Source: Synergistaceae bacterium
GTDB lineage: Bacteria > Synergistota > Synergistia > Synergistales > Aminobacteriaceae
Direction of reading: 5' to 3'
Length of the DNA stretch: 35,263 nt
NCBI GenBank assembly: GCA_031267575.1
Contig: JAIRYN010000016.1
Coordinates: 1 to 35,263 of the forward strand
Shown: in pieces, positions 7,274 to 15,431 of the stretch
How the letters are laid out: each line of letters opens with the position of its first letter
How positions within the stretch are numbered: the first letter of the stretch is position 1
The notes under the pieces: model-generated
Database searches by the model: none
Told to the model about the DNA's origin: nothing
Seen by the model: only the letters and a program-made list of their open reading frames with translations
Made by a program: the position numbers and the translations under genes

Positions 7274-10200
7274 TGATCGCGTTTTCCATGGCCTCGACGA
7301 GGACCTTGACGCCTCCCGGTCCTCCGGGGCCCAATGCGCTGTCGCCTAAAATCACCCAGCCGCGCTTGCCTTTCAGAAACGCCACGATGTTTTTCAAGTC
7401 GCCCTTCACCCGGACTTCCTGCCGCGTGACGGAGACGCTCCGCAGTCCCGCCGCCCCGCCGCAATTGCGTATCGCCGTCAGGTCGGCCAGGTAGCGCGCC
7501 GGCTCCGGCAACGGACCAAAGCGATCTTCCATCTCCTCCCTGAGCAAGACGACCTCGTTCAAATCCGCCGCTTTCAAAAGGCGCCGGTAGAGGGTAACAC
7601 GCACGCCGTCTTGAGGGATGTAGAAGGCTGGGATAGATCCTCCTTGGTCGAAAGAAAGCTCCGTCTGAGCGGTAACCTGCCCTCGCAGCTTGGCGATTTC
7701 CTGCTCCAACATGCGATAAAAGAGGTGAAAGCCGCCCGTTTTGTTGTTTCCGTGTTGGTGAGTTCCTCCAATTTCCCCCGCTCCCCGAATCTCCAAATCA
7801 CGCCTGGCCAGGCTGTAGCCCGATCCTAGTCCCGTCAGGCTGGAGATGGCTTCCAGCCGATCGACTGTCTCCTTGCGGAGCGCTTCGTTCTCAGGGTAAC
7901 AAAAGTAGGCAAACGCGCTTTCTCCCCGGCGGCCCACGCGTCCTCGGAGTTGGTACATTTGCGCCAATCCCAGTTCTTGAGAGTCATCAACAATGATGGT
8001 ATTGGCTGTGCCCACGTCGAGCCCGCTCTCGATGATGGTGGTGCAGAGCAAAATATCGATTTTACCGCTGTAAAAGTCGAGCATCGTGGTTTCGAGTTCC
8101 CGTTCGAGCATCTGGCCGTGCGCGATCCGAATCCTCGCGTCTGGGAAGAAGGCCGACAACATCATTTTCTGCTGCGCCATCCTGGAGATCCGGTTGGTGA
8201 CGAAGTAGATCTGTCCCCCTCGGGTCAGCTCGCGGGCAATGGCTTTGCGAACCAGGGAGATCTGCCATGGACCCGCGTAAGTGATGACAGGCAGGCGATC
8301 ATCCGGAGGCGTGGAGAGCACGGAAATACCCCGCAAGCCCCGCAGGGAAAGCGCCAAAGTGCGAGGTATGGGTGTGGCTGAGAGACTCAAGATATCGACG
8401 GCCCCGTAGACACGTTTCAGGGATTCTTTGTGCATGACTCCGAAACGGTGTTCCTCGTCGATGACCAAAAGCCCCAGGTTACGGAACCCGATTCCCTTCT
8501 GGAGTAGCTTATGGGTCCCGATCACGATATCGACGGCCCCGCTCATAGCGTCCTCCAGGGTGCGGGTCACATTCGTCTTCGTAACGAAACGTGACAAAAG
8601 CCCGATTTTGATGGAAAAACCGGACATGCGCGCCGTGAATGTCGTGTAGTGTTGCTGGGCCAAGATTGTGGTCGGAACGAGAACGCAGACCTGCTTTCCC
8701 GCCGCAGCCGCTCGGAACGCGGCGCGCATGGCTACCTCCGTCTTGCCGAACCCCACGTCACCCACCAGGAGCCGATCCATCGGAAAGGGTTGGTTCAAGT
8801 CCTCCATAATATCGGTCACAGCCTTGAGCTGATCAGCTGTCTCAGTGTGGGGAAAAGCTGCCACGAAGTCCTGATAGAGGTCGTCAATGTTCTTCATGGG
8901 CTCCCGGCGTTCCAGTTCCCGCTTGGCGAATAATTCCATCAAAACGCGGGCTTCCTCCTTGGCTTTTTCTCGGTCTTTCTCCACCGATTTGCGCCACCGA
9001 GTCCCCGTTAAGGTGTCCAGGGAAGTTTCGTCTCCCTCGTGCTCGCCTAGAAGCGTCAGCTTGTTAAACTGGAGCGCGGGAACGAGCAGTCGTTTGTTTT
9101 CCGCAAACTCCAGGGTGATGGCGTCTAAGGTCTCTTTGCCCACCACGGTCTCCTCGATGCCCCGAAAAACCGCCACGCCGTAGTCCTCGTGCGCGACCAA
9201 CTGTCCGCTCGTCAGTTGGTCGCGCCACTCCGCCGGAGCTCGCCACGTGGTTGAAAGCACGGCAGAGGAAACGCCGGACAACTCCCGGTCGGAGAGGAAG
9301 GCCCGCTTCCCGACCCGGTCGATGAAACCTGAGGAAAGCTGTCCGAACCGTAAGCCAATAAAGGGCGCGACGGAAAAAGGCCCGCTTTCCTTGTCCAGAA
9401 AGCGGGGATTGGAGGTCACGGCCTCGATGACGTAGCCCTGCTCGCGCAAGTCATCACAAAAACGCAGCAGTTGGGCAAGGTCGCCTTTGAAGAACGGAAA
9501 ATCATCCAAGCCGAGTTCTGCGTCAGTCATTTCCACGGCGCGGCTGACGCGCAGGCGTGGGTAACGGGCCAAAATGACGAAAACCTCATCCCAAGCGGGG
9601 ATGGAGTCCACTCTGGCTTCTTTAGAAAGCTCCTCCCACAACCAATGATAGGAGTTCGCCTGGCTTTCGATCTTTTGGGGTTCATAGAGCACGACGTGGG
9701 TATCCGAAGGCAGAAGAGACACGAATGAGGCGTTCTTGGCGGCGGCGACGCTATGCAGTTCTACGTCCTCCAACTCCGCCACTCTCTTCTGAGTGCTAGG
9801 ATGGAAGGCACGGATGCACTCCAGGGTCTCATCGAAGAATTCGAACCTCAGGGGCAGAGCGTGGACGGGGTCGAAGATATCCATGATGAACCCTCGGAGG
9901 ATATATTGCCCTGGCGACCAAACCAAATCTGACCGTTGGTACCCGCTGCGCTCCAGCCAGGCGACTAAACGATCTCTGGTGTAGTCCTCGCCTCGCTGGA
10001 GCAGCAGTTCCCCGTCGCCCAAAAGATAAGGAGCCATCACCGCGCCCGCCGTCGCGGCGAGCACGCCGCCCTCTCGGACCCAACGCTGGACCGTCTCCCC
10101 TCGTTGCAAGAGCAACGGGCGATTGCCGATAGTTTGGGCGGTCAGGGGCAATTCGTTCAAAAGATAAATAGGAACATTCGGGAAAAGGTTCTTGCGGTCC

Positions 10201-10415
10201 GACGTGAAATCTATTGCCTGTCGCGTATCAGGAAACAAAGCCAATATGGGGTTTTTAGCCCCATCCCCACAGCTCCAGGCGTAAGCCTTACCGTCCGACC
10301 GGTCGTGGACCTGTCCTCCTTCCGCCCACAGATCTTCGTGAACGCCGTTCAAGTTTCCAACTTGGATTCGCGTCTCTTTCCAGTCTCGGCGGAATTTCGT
10401 TAAATTCATCGTCAC
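7266..10415 (-). CDS. mfd: Transcription-repair coupling factor Mfd
   Basis: This encodes 1049 aa, somewhat shorter than E. coli Mfd (1148). Mfd is a DNA translocase that pushes stalled RNA polymerase off template damage and recruits UvrA. In order: an N-terminal UvrB-like region, the CarD/RID module that binds RNA polymerase (around 405-470, ending LLVPALQFNKL), the superfamily-2 motor with P-loop GDVGFGKTE (about residue 551) and DEEHRFG (about 651), a RecG-like TRG region containing QLRGRVGRR, and the C-terminal TRCF domain (SIPAFYIPQD). The start is GTG at 10415, with AAAGG 8 bases upstream; ATG at 10409 is an alternative. The stop codon lies within a palindrome. Confidence 0.96.
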   Translation of the reverse strand: MTMNLTKFRRDWKETRIQVGNLNGVHEDLWAEGGQVHDRSDGKAYAWSCGDGAKNPILALFPDTRQAIDFTSDRKNLFPNVPIYLLNELPLTAQTIGNRPLLLQRGETVQRWVREGGVLAATAGAVMAPYLLGDGELLLQRGEDYTRDRLVAWLERSGYQRSDLVWSPGQYILRGFIMDIFDPVHALPLRFEFFDETLECIRAFHPSTQKRVAELEDVELHSVAAAKNASFVSLLPSDTHVVLYEPQKIESQANSYHWLWEELSKEARVDSIPAWDEVFVILARYPRLRVSRAVEMTDAELGLDDFPFFKGDLAQLLRFCDDLREQGYVIEAVTSNPRFLDKESGPFSVAPFIGLRFGQLSSGFIDRVGKRAFLSDRELSGVSSAVLSTTWRAPAEWRDQLTSGQLVAHEDYGVAVFRGIEETVVGKETLDAITLEFAENKRLLVPALQFNKLTLLGEHEGDETSLDTLTGTRWRKSVEKDREKAKEEARVLMELFAKRELERREPMKNIDDLYQDFVAAFPHTETADQLKAVTDIMEDLNQPFPMDRLLVGDVGFGKTEVAMRAAFRAAAAGKQVCVLVPTTILAQQHYTTFTARMSGFSIKIGLLSRFVTKTNVTRTLEDAMSGAVDIVIGTHKLLQKGIGFRNLGLLVIDEEHRFGVMHKESLKRVYGAVDILSLSATPIPRTLALSLRGLRGISVLSTPPDDRLPVITYAGPWQISLVRKAIARELTRGGQIYFVTNRISRMAQQKMMLSAFFPDARIRIAHGQMLERELETTMLDFYSGKIDILLCTTIIESGLDVGTANTIIVDDSQELGLAQMYQLRGRVGRRGESAFAYFCYPENEALRKETVDRLEAISSLTGLGSGYSLARRDLEIRGAGEIGGTHQHGNNKTGGFHLFYRMLEQEIAKLRGQVTAQTELSFDQGGSIPAFYIPQDGVRVTLYRRLLKAADLNEVVLLREEMEDRFGPLPEPARYLADLTAIRNCGGAAGLRSVSVTRQEVRVKGDLKNIVAFLKGKRGWVILGDSALGPGGPGGVKVLVEAMENAIRR

Positions 10416-10526
10416 AATGGATGCCTTTGCTCTCTGGTTAACATTTTTTCATCATGAAGCGTATTTGGGAGCTTGCCTTACCGATCCTTTCAGCATTGTC
10501 GAAACGCGCAGCCCTGTTAGTTATCT

Positions 10527-11066
10527 TTAAACCCCGAACAAGGAGTCGATGCTTTTGAGGTGTATGACTTTAGAGGAGTCTCTCTGTTTGGCCTCTTCTT
10601 CGGAGAGAAACCTGACATCCTTTACTTTAAAAGATGAGAGAAACTCCGGAAGGTTTTCCAAATATTCGAGCCCCATATCCACCAAGTCTGAGAAATCCGC
10701 CGCTTTCGAGATGCACCGTTCGTATTTCGGGATATTGCCGGCTAGGAGGGCGTGAAATGCCCGATTTTCGTTTTTTTTGAGTTCCGCGTAATCTTCCCGT
10801 AGCTTCAGAGCGACCAAGCGCTGTTCCCTTTCCAGAGAGGCCCTTCCTCCAAAACTTTCGTTGATCATATCTTTCATCAAACGCGCTTTTTCCTCCTCAG
10901 GAAGTGAGGATTCCAGCATATTTTCAAAATCGTCTCTGCGGCGTTTTATGTCTTCCTTGTCTTTTTGCAGAAGGGACTCGATCTTCTTGTTTACGTCCTC
11001 CTGGCTGAGGTAGTCCAAGATTTTGGAGGGAAGCAAGATGCCCCTCATCATTGTGGACTCTGCCAT
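10527..11066 (-). CDS. Hypothetical protein, second gene of an unknown pair
   Basis: This encodes 179 aa beginning MAESTMMRGILLPSKI. I chose ATG at 11066 because GGAG, inside the end of the upstream gene, lies 8 bases ahead; a GTG at 11075 would overlap that site. The protein is soluble and mostly helical. Its charged middle (KKIESLLQKDKEDIKRRRDD) suggests a coiled coil, and a C-terminal segment contains LEYLENLPEFLSSF. No family is recognised. It follows the 210-aa gene with a 5-base gap, so the two are co-transcribed and probably work together. Confidence 0.75.
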   Translation of the reverse strand: MAESTMMRGILLPSKILDYLSQEDVNKKIESLLQKDKEDIKRRRDDFENMLESSLPEEEKARLMKDMINESFGGRASLEREQRLVALKLREDYAELKKNENRAFHALLAGNIPKYERCISKAADFSDLVDMGLEYLENLPEFLSSFKVKDVRFLSEEEAKQRDSSKVIHLKSIDSLFGV

Positions 11067-11071
11067 ACACG

Positions 11072-11704
11072 TCACTCCTTTCCTATAAAAGCTTCGGGGT
11101 TCTCCAAAGCGTTGTTCAACACTTTTTTTCGTATCTCTTGAAACTCTTTTTTTTGCTTGTTATCCTTGAATGTAGGCCATATGTGAAGGAAAAGCATCCC
11201 CATGGCCATTTGAGACTCTACATGACGAATGCCTTTCAAAACTCTTTCATGCTTAACGGATGAAGGGTCCAAAGTCGTCAGAGTCTCCTTCAGACGAGAC
11301 AACAGACGGTAGTCGAGAATTAGCCTCGCGACGCTATGTCTGAGAGCCGGACCGGGACCTTCGTAATTATCCAGAATTTTCAGCATGATCTTGTTGAGGT
11401 GCTCCTCGCGCGTTTTTTCTGGTAGATCTTTCAGCCGGATGAACTTTTCCGTGTCATCGTCGTCAGTATCGTCTTCTATATTATCGACTCTTTTGATGGC
11501 AAAAAATTCTACAGCCGTTTCCAGAACCCTGTCCATAATGAGAGCGCGCAAATGTCGTTCGTCCTCAACCGCGTCAAGGTCAAACTCCGCCAGTTGCTCA
11601 TATAACAAGTCCAGGTAGTGTCCCAAGCGCTCCTTGTTTTTGCCGGAGAGTTCTTCATTTTTAAGTTTCTCTATAAAATCTCTATCGATAGATTTCTTGC
11701 CCAT
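11072..11704 (-). CDS. Hypothetical protein, first gene of an unknown pair
   Basis: This encodes 210 aa from ATG at 11704. It is acidic and helical, with no signal peptide or membrane segment. An Asp-rich stretch (NIEDDTDDDDTEKF) near residue 80 looks like a flexible loop. Two segments, LRALIMDRVLETAVEFFAI and LRHSVARLILDYRLLSRL, resemble HEAT-like or bundle helices. I do not recognise a family. The end of the gene (AAGGAG) supplies the ribosome site for the next one, suggesting translational coupling. The context (mfd downstream, a motility-type small gene upstream) gives no clear job. Confidence 0.75.
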   Translation of the reverse strand: MGKKSIDRDFIEKLKNEELSGKNKERLGHYLDLLYEQLAEFDLDAVEDERHLRALIMDRVLETAVEFFAIKRVDNIEDDTDDDDTEKFIRLKDLPEKTREEHLNKIMLKILDNYEGPGPALRHSVARLILDYRLLSRLKETLTTLDPSSVKHERVLKGIRHVESQMAMGMLFLHIWPTFKDNKQKKEFQEIRKKVLNNALENPEAFIGKE

Positions 11705-11826
11705 TTCTGCACCGAACCTTACAAGTTTTTTTGCCTCAACTAAACCGCATTATACCTCAAAGCCCCAAAGACAGGAGAAAAATTTTCAGCGTCATTTGAC
11801 TTCCTTGGCGTCTCGCATACGAATAA

Positions 11827-11850
11827 GGGGGAGGCCGAAGCCTCTCCCCC
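11827..11850 (-). terminator. Hairpin after the yjfB-like gene
   Basis: On the minus strand GGGGG-AG-AGGC, a TTCG tetraloop and GCCTCCCCC form a very GC-rich stem with a two-base bulge, directly after the stop of the small gene. The trailing bases are CTTATTCG, so it is a weak intrinsic terminator or a 3' stabilising hairpin. Confidence 0.55.
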
Positions 11851-11851
11851 C

Positions 11852-12022
11852 TCATGCCTGGAGATTCAACTGCTGACCTACACCCAAGGACTTCAGAAGC
11901 CCGGCGAGAGTTTCCTGTTCAACGTCCATGACGTTCTTCAGCATTGCCGTCTGCACTTCCGTCGCTACCTTGGCCGAGGCCATCTCCATAGAGGCACGTG
12001 CGATGCCATTTGTGATGTCCAT
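11852..12022 (-). CDS. YjfB-like putative motility protein
   Basis: This encodes 56 aa: MDITNGIARASMEMASAKVA at the N-terminus, then helical, ending LLKSLGVGQQLNLQA. Length and pattern (MDI-, an amphipathic helix with A/V/M repeats, a central MLKNVMD, a late LLKSL) fit the YjfB family of small proteins, whose B. subtilis member belongs to the motility regulon. AAAGGAGG lies 12 bases upstream of the ATG. It sits alone, opposite a membrane-protein gene, with a possible flagellar-type -10 box just upstream. A motile cell is suggested but not proven. The exact biochemical role of the family is unknown. Confidence 0.75.
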   Translation of the reverse strand: MDITNGIARASMEMASAKVATEVQTAMLKNVMDVEQETLAGLLKSLGVGQQLNLQA

Positions 12023-12056
12023 GATCCTCGGTCACCTCCTTTGCACCTCGATTTAA

Positions 12057-12064
12057 GTATCGGC
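12057..12064 (-). promoter_or_regulatory. Possible sigma-28 (FliA/SigD) -10 box for the yjfB-like gene
   Basis: On the minus strand GCCGATAC is a 7 of 8 match to the flagellar -10 consensus GCCGATAA. Transcription would start near 12050 and leave a 28-base leader containing the ribosome site. The -35 is not convincing: the nearest TAAAG lies about 24 bases away instead of 15. Confidence 0.35.
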
Positions 12065-12160
12065 CTCTGCTATGATATTCTGTATAGCTTTATGACATGT
12101 TTTTACATGGCACGTTTTTACAAGGAAGAGGGAAGAGGGAAGAAGAAAGGAGGAGCGAGA

Positions 12161-12634
12161 GTGAACTACCTGAGTTTCGCGGGTTGGTTATTGTTCGCGA
12201 CCTGGATACTGGCGGACTCGGTTCCGAGGTTCGTTTTGCCGCGTTTGCACGCTATCTACGATGCCCTAGAAGAACTGGCATCCGGGGGATGGGGAACGGG
12301 GCGCTGGGGAAGCCCTTTATCGCTGGTTATTCAAGTTGTTCTATCGGGCTTTCTCGCCTACCTTCTGACGATCTGGTCCGTGTGGTGCGTCCTCCGATGC
12401 TTTACTTACACCCGATTCCCAGGTACCTCCGGTGTGCTTTACTTCGGCGTTGGCTTTCTTTGTTGCGAATACGCTCTGGGCAAGATGGCGAGAGCCGGCA
12501 GGTACAGGGGATTTTTTATGTCCGTCTTTCACTACGCCATGGGCATGGGGGCTTTCGTCGTGTTCGCCATGAATCCCCTTCCGATCAAAGACTTCTACTC
12601 CTGGCTAATGCGCTTGATGGGAGTGGATTTTTGA
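12161..12634 (+). CDS. Small integral membrane protein, unknown function
   Basis: This encodes 157 aa starting at GTG 12161, chosen because AGGAGG lies 7 bases upstream. The longer in-frame start at 12041 would translate a basic, purine-rich leader and has no ribosome site. It has about four hydrophobic helices: NYLSFAGWLLFATWILADSV at the N-terminus, SLVIQVVLSGFLAYLLTIW near 52-72, GVLYFGVGFLCCEYAL near 85-100 and FHYAMGMGAFVVFAM near 118-133. No family motif is evident. It precedes mutS by 70 bases and could share its transcript. Confidence 0.75.
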   Translation: MNYLSFAGWLLFATWILADSVPRFVLPRLHAIYDALEELASGGWGTGRWGSPLSLVIQVVLSGFLAYLLTIWSVWCVLRCFTYTRFPGTSGVLYFGVGFLCCEYALGKMARAGRYRGFFMSVFHYAMGMGAFVVFAMNPLPIKDFYSWLMRLMGVDF

Positions 12635-12655
12635 GATTCGCTTGAAGTGACCTAA

Positions 12656-12687
12656 ACCGTCTCAAAAAAGAACCGTCTCAAAAAAGA
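12656..12687 (+). repeat. Exact 16-bp tandem duplication before mutS
   Basis: ACCGTCTCAAAAAAGA occurs at 12656-12671 and again at 12672-12687, in the short spacer ahead of the mutS ribosome site. Confidence 0.9.
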
Positions 12688-12704
12688 ATGGTAGGAATGC
12701 CCAT

Positions 12705-15431
12705 ATGGAAGAAATGCCCATGATGATACCTGAGGGGCTCAAGATGACCCCGTGGCTTGCTCAATATAAAAAATGGAAGGAAGAGTACCCCGACGCGCTC
12801 TTGCTTTTTCGCATGGGGGATTTTTACGAGTGCTTTTTCGACGATGCCCGCGATGCCTCTTTGATTCTGGAGATAACCCTGACCAGCAGGGACTCCGAGA
12901 AAAATATTCCTATGGCCGGCGTGCCTCATCACGCGCTCTCCATGTATCTGGGACGCCTGGTGAAGGCCGGGCGGCGGGTGGCGATATGCGATCAAATCGG
13001 AGAACCTAACGGCAAAACCATTGTAGATCGGCGCGTGGTGCGCGTCGTTACCCCCGGAACCTACGTGCCGGAGGAAAGTGAGAACACAGGTCGTTTGGCG
13101 GCGGCGGCGCTGGTGCCAGGAAAAAGAGAAGACGACGGCCGCTTGGCACTGGCGCTTTTGTCCACGGAGACGGGACGCCTCGAAGCGGGGACCCTTCCTT
13201 TGAACGAGGCCGCGGCGTTTTTGTCCGCCTTCGCCCCCGGTGAGGTGCTCTACCCTTCTGGAGTTAAGGCCGAAAAGTTCCCCTCCGCCTTCCGCGCTTT
13301 TTCTATGCTGCCCCGACCCAACGAACTTTTCAAAACATCCACCGCTGTAAGCCGTTTGAAAACCATCTTACCCGCACCGTTGGCAAGCTATGGCATCGCG
13401 GAAGACGACCCCTGCGTGGGAGCGGCTTGGGCGGCTTTGGATTATCTGTCCTCCACACAGTTCAGCTCGGTCCGTCACGTGTTGCGCGTCACTCCATTCC
13501 GACTAGGAGACTATATGCGTCTGGACGAGGCGGCTCAAAAAAATTTGGACCTGACGCCGGAGAGCACTAACGGAGACCACTCTCTTTTTTCTTGTCTGAA
13601 TCGATGCCGCACGCCTATGGGACGACGGACGCTGCGCGACTGGCTTCTGCGCCCTCTGCTGGACGTTAGGGCCATTGGCAAACGGCAAGACTACGTCGGT
13701 TGCTTGGTCCCAGAGCCTTTGGTCCTCGATGACCTTCAGGACGCGCTTTCCGCCTGTCGGGACGTGGAACGTTCTCTTTCCCGGCTCGCCCTGGGGACGG
13801 GGACGCCCCGAGACCTGGGAAGCATACGGGACACTCTGCAGGAACTGCCCAAACTGAAGGATATCCCCTTCGCCGAGCCCCTGGCGGAGATCTTACGCGC
13901 GCTCCCAAACCTAGAGGCTCTTTCTGAGCTCCTGGACGACGCACTGGAGGAAAATCTGCCCAGGGCTTTGGGGTTGGGGCCTGTGATACGGTCCTCCTTC
14001 AACGAGGAGCTGGCCTCCTGGCGGTCAGTCAGCGAAAACGGAGAGACGTGGCTGGCGGACTACCTGGAAAAAGAACGAGTGGCCACGGGCAACTCTCGAT
14101 TGAAGACAGGTTACAATAGGGTTTTCGGTTATTACCTGGAAATCGGACGAACAGGGCTGGAAACGCTTCCACCCAACTACGAACGCCGTCAGACCCTCGT
14201 CAACGCCGAGCGCTTCGTAACGCCGGAGCTACGCGAGTTTCAGGATAAAATGGAGCGGAGCAAGGGAGAGATCGCTCGCATCGAGGCGGAACTCTGCCGA
14301 GACGTGGCTGAGCACGTGATTACCTGTGCTCTGGATCTGCAAATGCTGGGTCGCCTTCTGGGGCTCTTGGACTGCGTTGGTTCCTTCGCCCGAGTGGCAA
14401 GGGAACGTGGTTACGTCAAGCCGCGAGTGAACGGCTCCAGGGGTTTGGAGATCCGCGGTGGGCGTCATCCGGTGTTGGAGACGACTCTTTCCGATTCCTC
14501 CTTTGTTCCCAACGATGTGACTCTGGGTGCGGTCCGCGAGGAGGATGGGCAAAATGATAAAGAGGATGGGAAAAATGATCAAAATGAAAATAATGAAAAT
14601 AATGAAAATGAAAGCAAAGGCGAAGACAACACCCGCATCATCATTTTGACGGGACCCAACATGGCGGGAAAGTCTACCTGGCTGCGCATGACGGCGCTTT
14701 TGGCCATCATGGCCCAGGCCGGGTCATGGATTCCGGCGGAGAGCGCGGTCATCGGGCTGGTAGATCGTGTTTTTACCCGCATCGGCGCGCGCGACGACCT
14801 GGTGCGCGGTAACAGCACCTTCATGGTGGAAATGCTGGAAACGGCCAATATCCTCAATAACGTCACCGACCGTAGCCTCGTGATCTTGGACGAGGTGGGG
14901 CGCGGCACCTCCACCTGGGACGGCATGAGCATCGCCTGGGCGATTCTGGAATACCTGCACCACGACTGTCAAGCGAGCCGACAAAGTGAATCCCCCCGAG
15001 TGCTTTTCGCCACTCACTACCACGAACTGACTTGCCTGGAAGAGCGCTTGAAGGGCGTCAAAAACTACAGTATGGCGGTTGCCGAGGGTAGCGAGGGAAT
15101 TTTGTTCCTGCATCAGGTGACACCTTGTCCCGCTGATCGCTCCTATGGGATTGAGGTGGCGCGTCTGGCGGGATTGCCGAAGTCCGTGCTGCGGCGTGCC
15201 TTCGAGCTGCTGGAGCTTTTTGAGCGGGAGGGTTTCGAGCGGTCCTCCGTGCCCGATTCCCTTCCTTTGGCTCACCTGCACGAGCAGCTGAGCCTTTTTT
15301 CGCCAGAGACGGACGCGATCATCGAGGAACTGGCGGATCTGGACGTAGACAACTTGACGCCTATGAGAGCGATGGAGACGATCTACAAACTGAAGGAAAA
15401 AAGCAAGAAGGCCCGTTACCGTGGGGATTAA
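12705..15431 (+). CDS. mutS: DNA mismatch repair protein MutS
   Basis: This encodes 908 aa, slightly long for MutS1. It recognises mispairs and small loops and then recruits MutL. Domain I has the mismatch-reading Phe/Glu motif in RMGDFYECF (near residues 36-44). Connector and lever domains follow. The ATPase has TGPNMAGKST at 649-658 and DEVGRGTST about 75 residues later. The C-terminus ends in an NLTPMRAMETIYKLK helix. An insertion of about 30 Asn/Asp/Glu/Lys-rich residues (roughly 611-642, coded by short tandem repeats) stands between the conserved FVPNDV strand and the P-loop, where most MutS proteins have only a short turn. mutL overlaps its end by 11 bases, so the two are coupled. Confidence 0.97.
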   Translation: MEEMPMMIPEGLKMTPWLAQYKKWKEEYPDALLLFRMGDFYECFFDDARDASLILEITLTSRDSEKNIPMAGVPHHALSMYLGRLVKAGRRVAICDQIGEPNGKTIVDRRVVRVVTPGTYVPEESENTGRLAAAALVPGKREDDGRLALALLSTETGRLEAGTLPLNEAAAFLSAFAPGEVLYPSGVKAEKFPSAFRAFSMLPRPNELFKTSTAVSRLKTILPAPLASYGIAEDDPCVGAAWAALDYLSSTQFSSVRHVLRVTPFRLGDYMRLDEAAQKNLDLTPESTNGDHSLFSCLNRCRTPMGRRTLRDWLLRPLLDVRAIGKRQDYVGCLVPEPLVLDDLQDALSACRDVERSLSRLALGTGTPRDLGSIRDTLQELPKLKDIPFAEPLAEILRALPNLEALSELLDDALEENLPRALGLGPVIRSSFNEELASWRSVSENGETWLADYLEKERVATGNSRLKTGYNRVFGYYLEIGRTGLETLPPNYERRQTLVNAERFVTPELREFQDKMERSKGEIARIEAELCRDVAEHVITCALDLQMLGRLLGLLDCVGSFARVARERGYVKPRVNGSRGLEIRGGRHPVLETTLSDSSFVPNDVTLGAVREEDGQNDKEDGKNDQNENNENNENESKGEDNTRIIILTGPNMAGKSTWLRMTALLAIMAQAGSWIPAESAVIGLVDRVFTRIGARDDLVRGNSTFMVEMLETANILNNVTDRSLVILDEVGRGTSTWDGMSIAWAILEYLHHDCQASRQSESPRVLFATHYHELTCLEERLKGVKNYSMAVAEGSEGILFLHQVTPCPADRSYGIEVARLAGLPKSVLRRAFELLELFEREGFERSSVPDSLPLAHLHEQLSLFSPETDAIIEELADLDVDNLTPMRAMETIYKLKEKSKKARYRGD
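14535..14632 (+). repeat. Low-complexity repeat insert in mutS
   Basis: Two copies of a GAGGATGGGCAAAATGAT-like unit (second copy with one change) are followed by repeats of AATGAAAAT. They encode the acidic/Asn-rich insert just upstream of the MutS P-loop. The frame is kept throughout. Confidence 0.8.

Noticed and set aside
12097-12645. Alternative 182-codon frame over the small membrane protein
   Set aside because: It lacks a ribosome site and is Arg-rich without structure; the frame with four membrane helices and AGGAGG is preferred.
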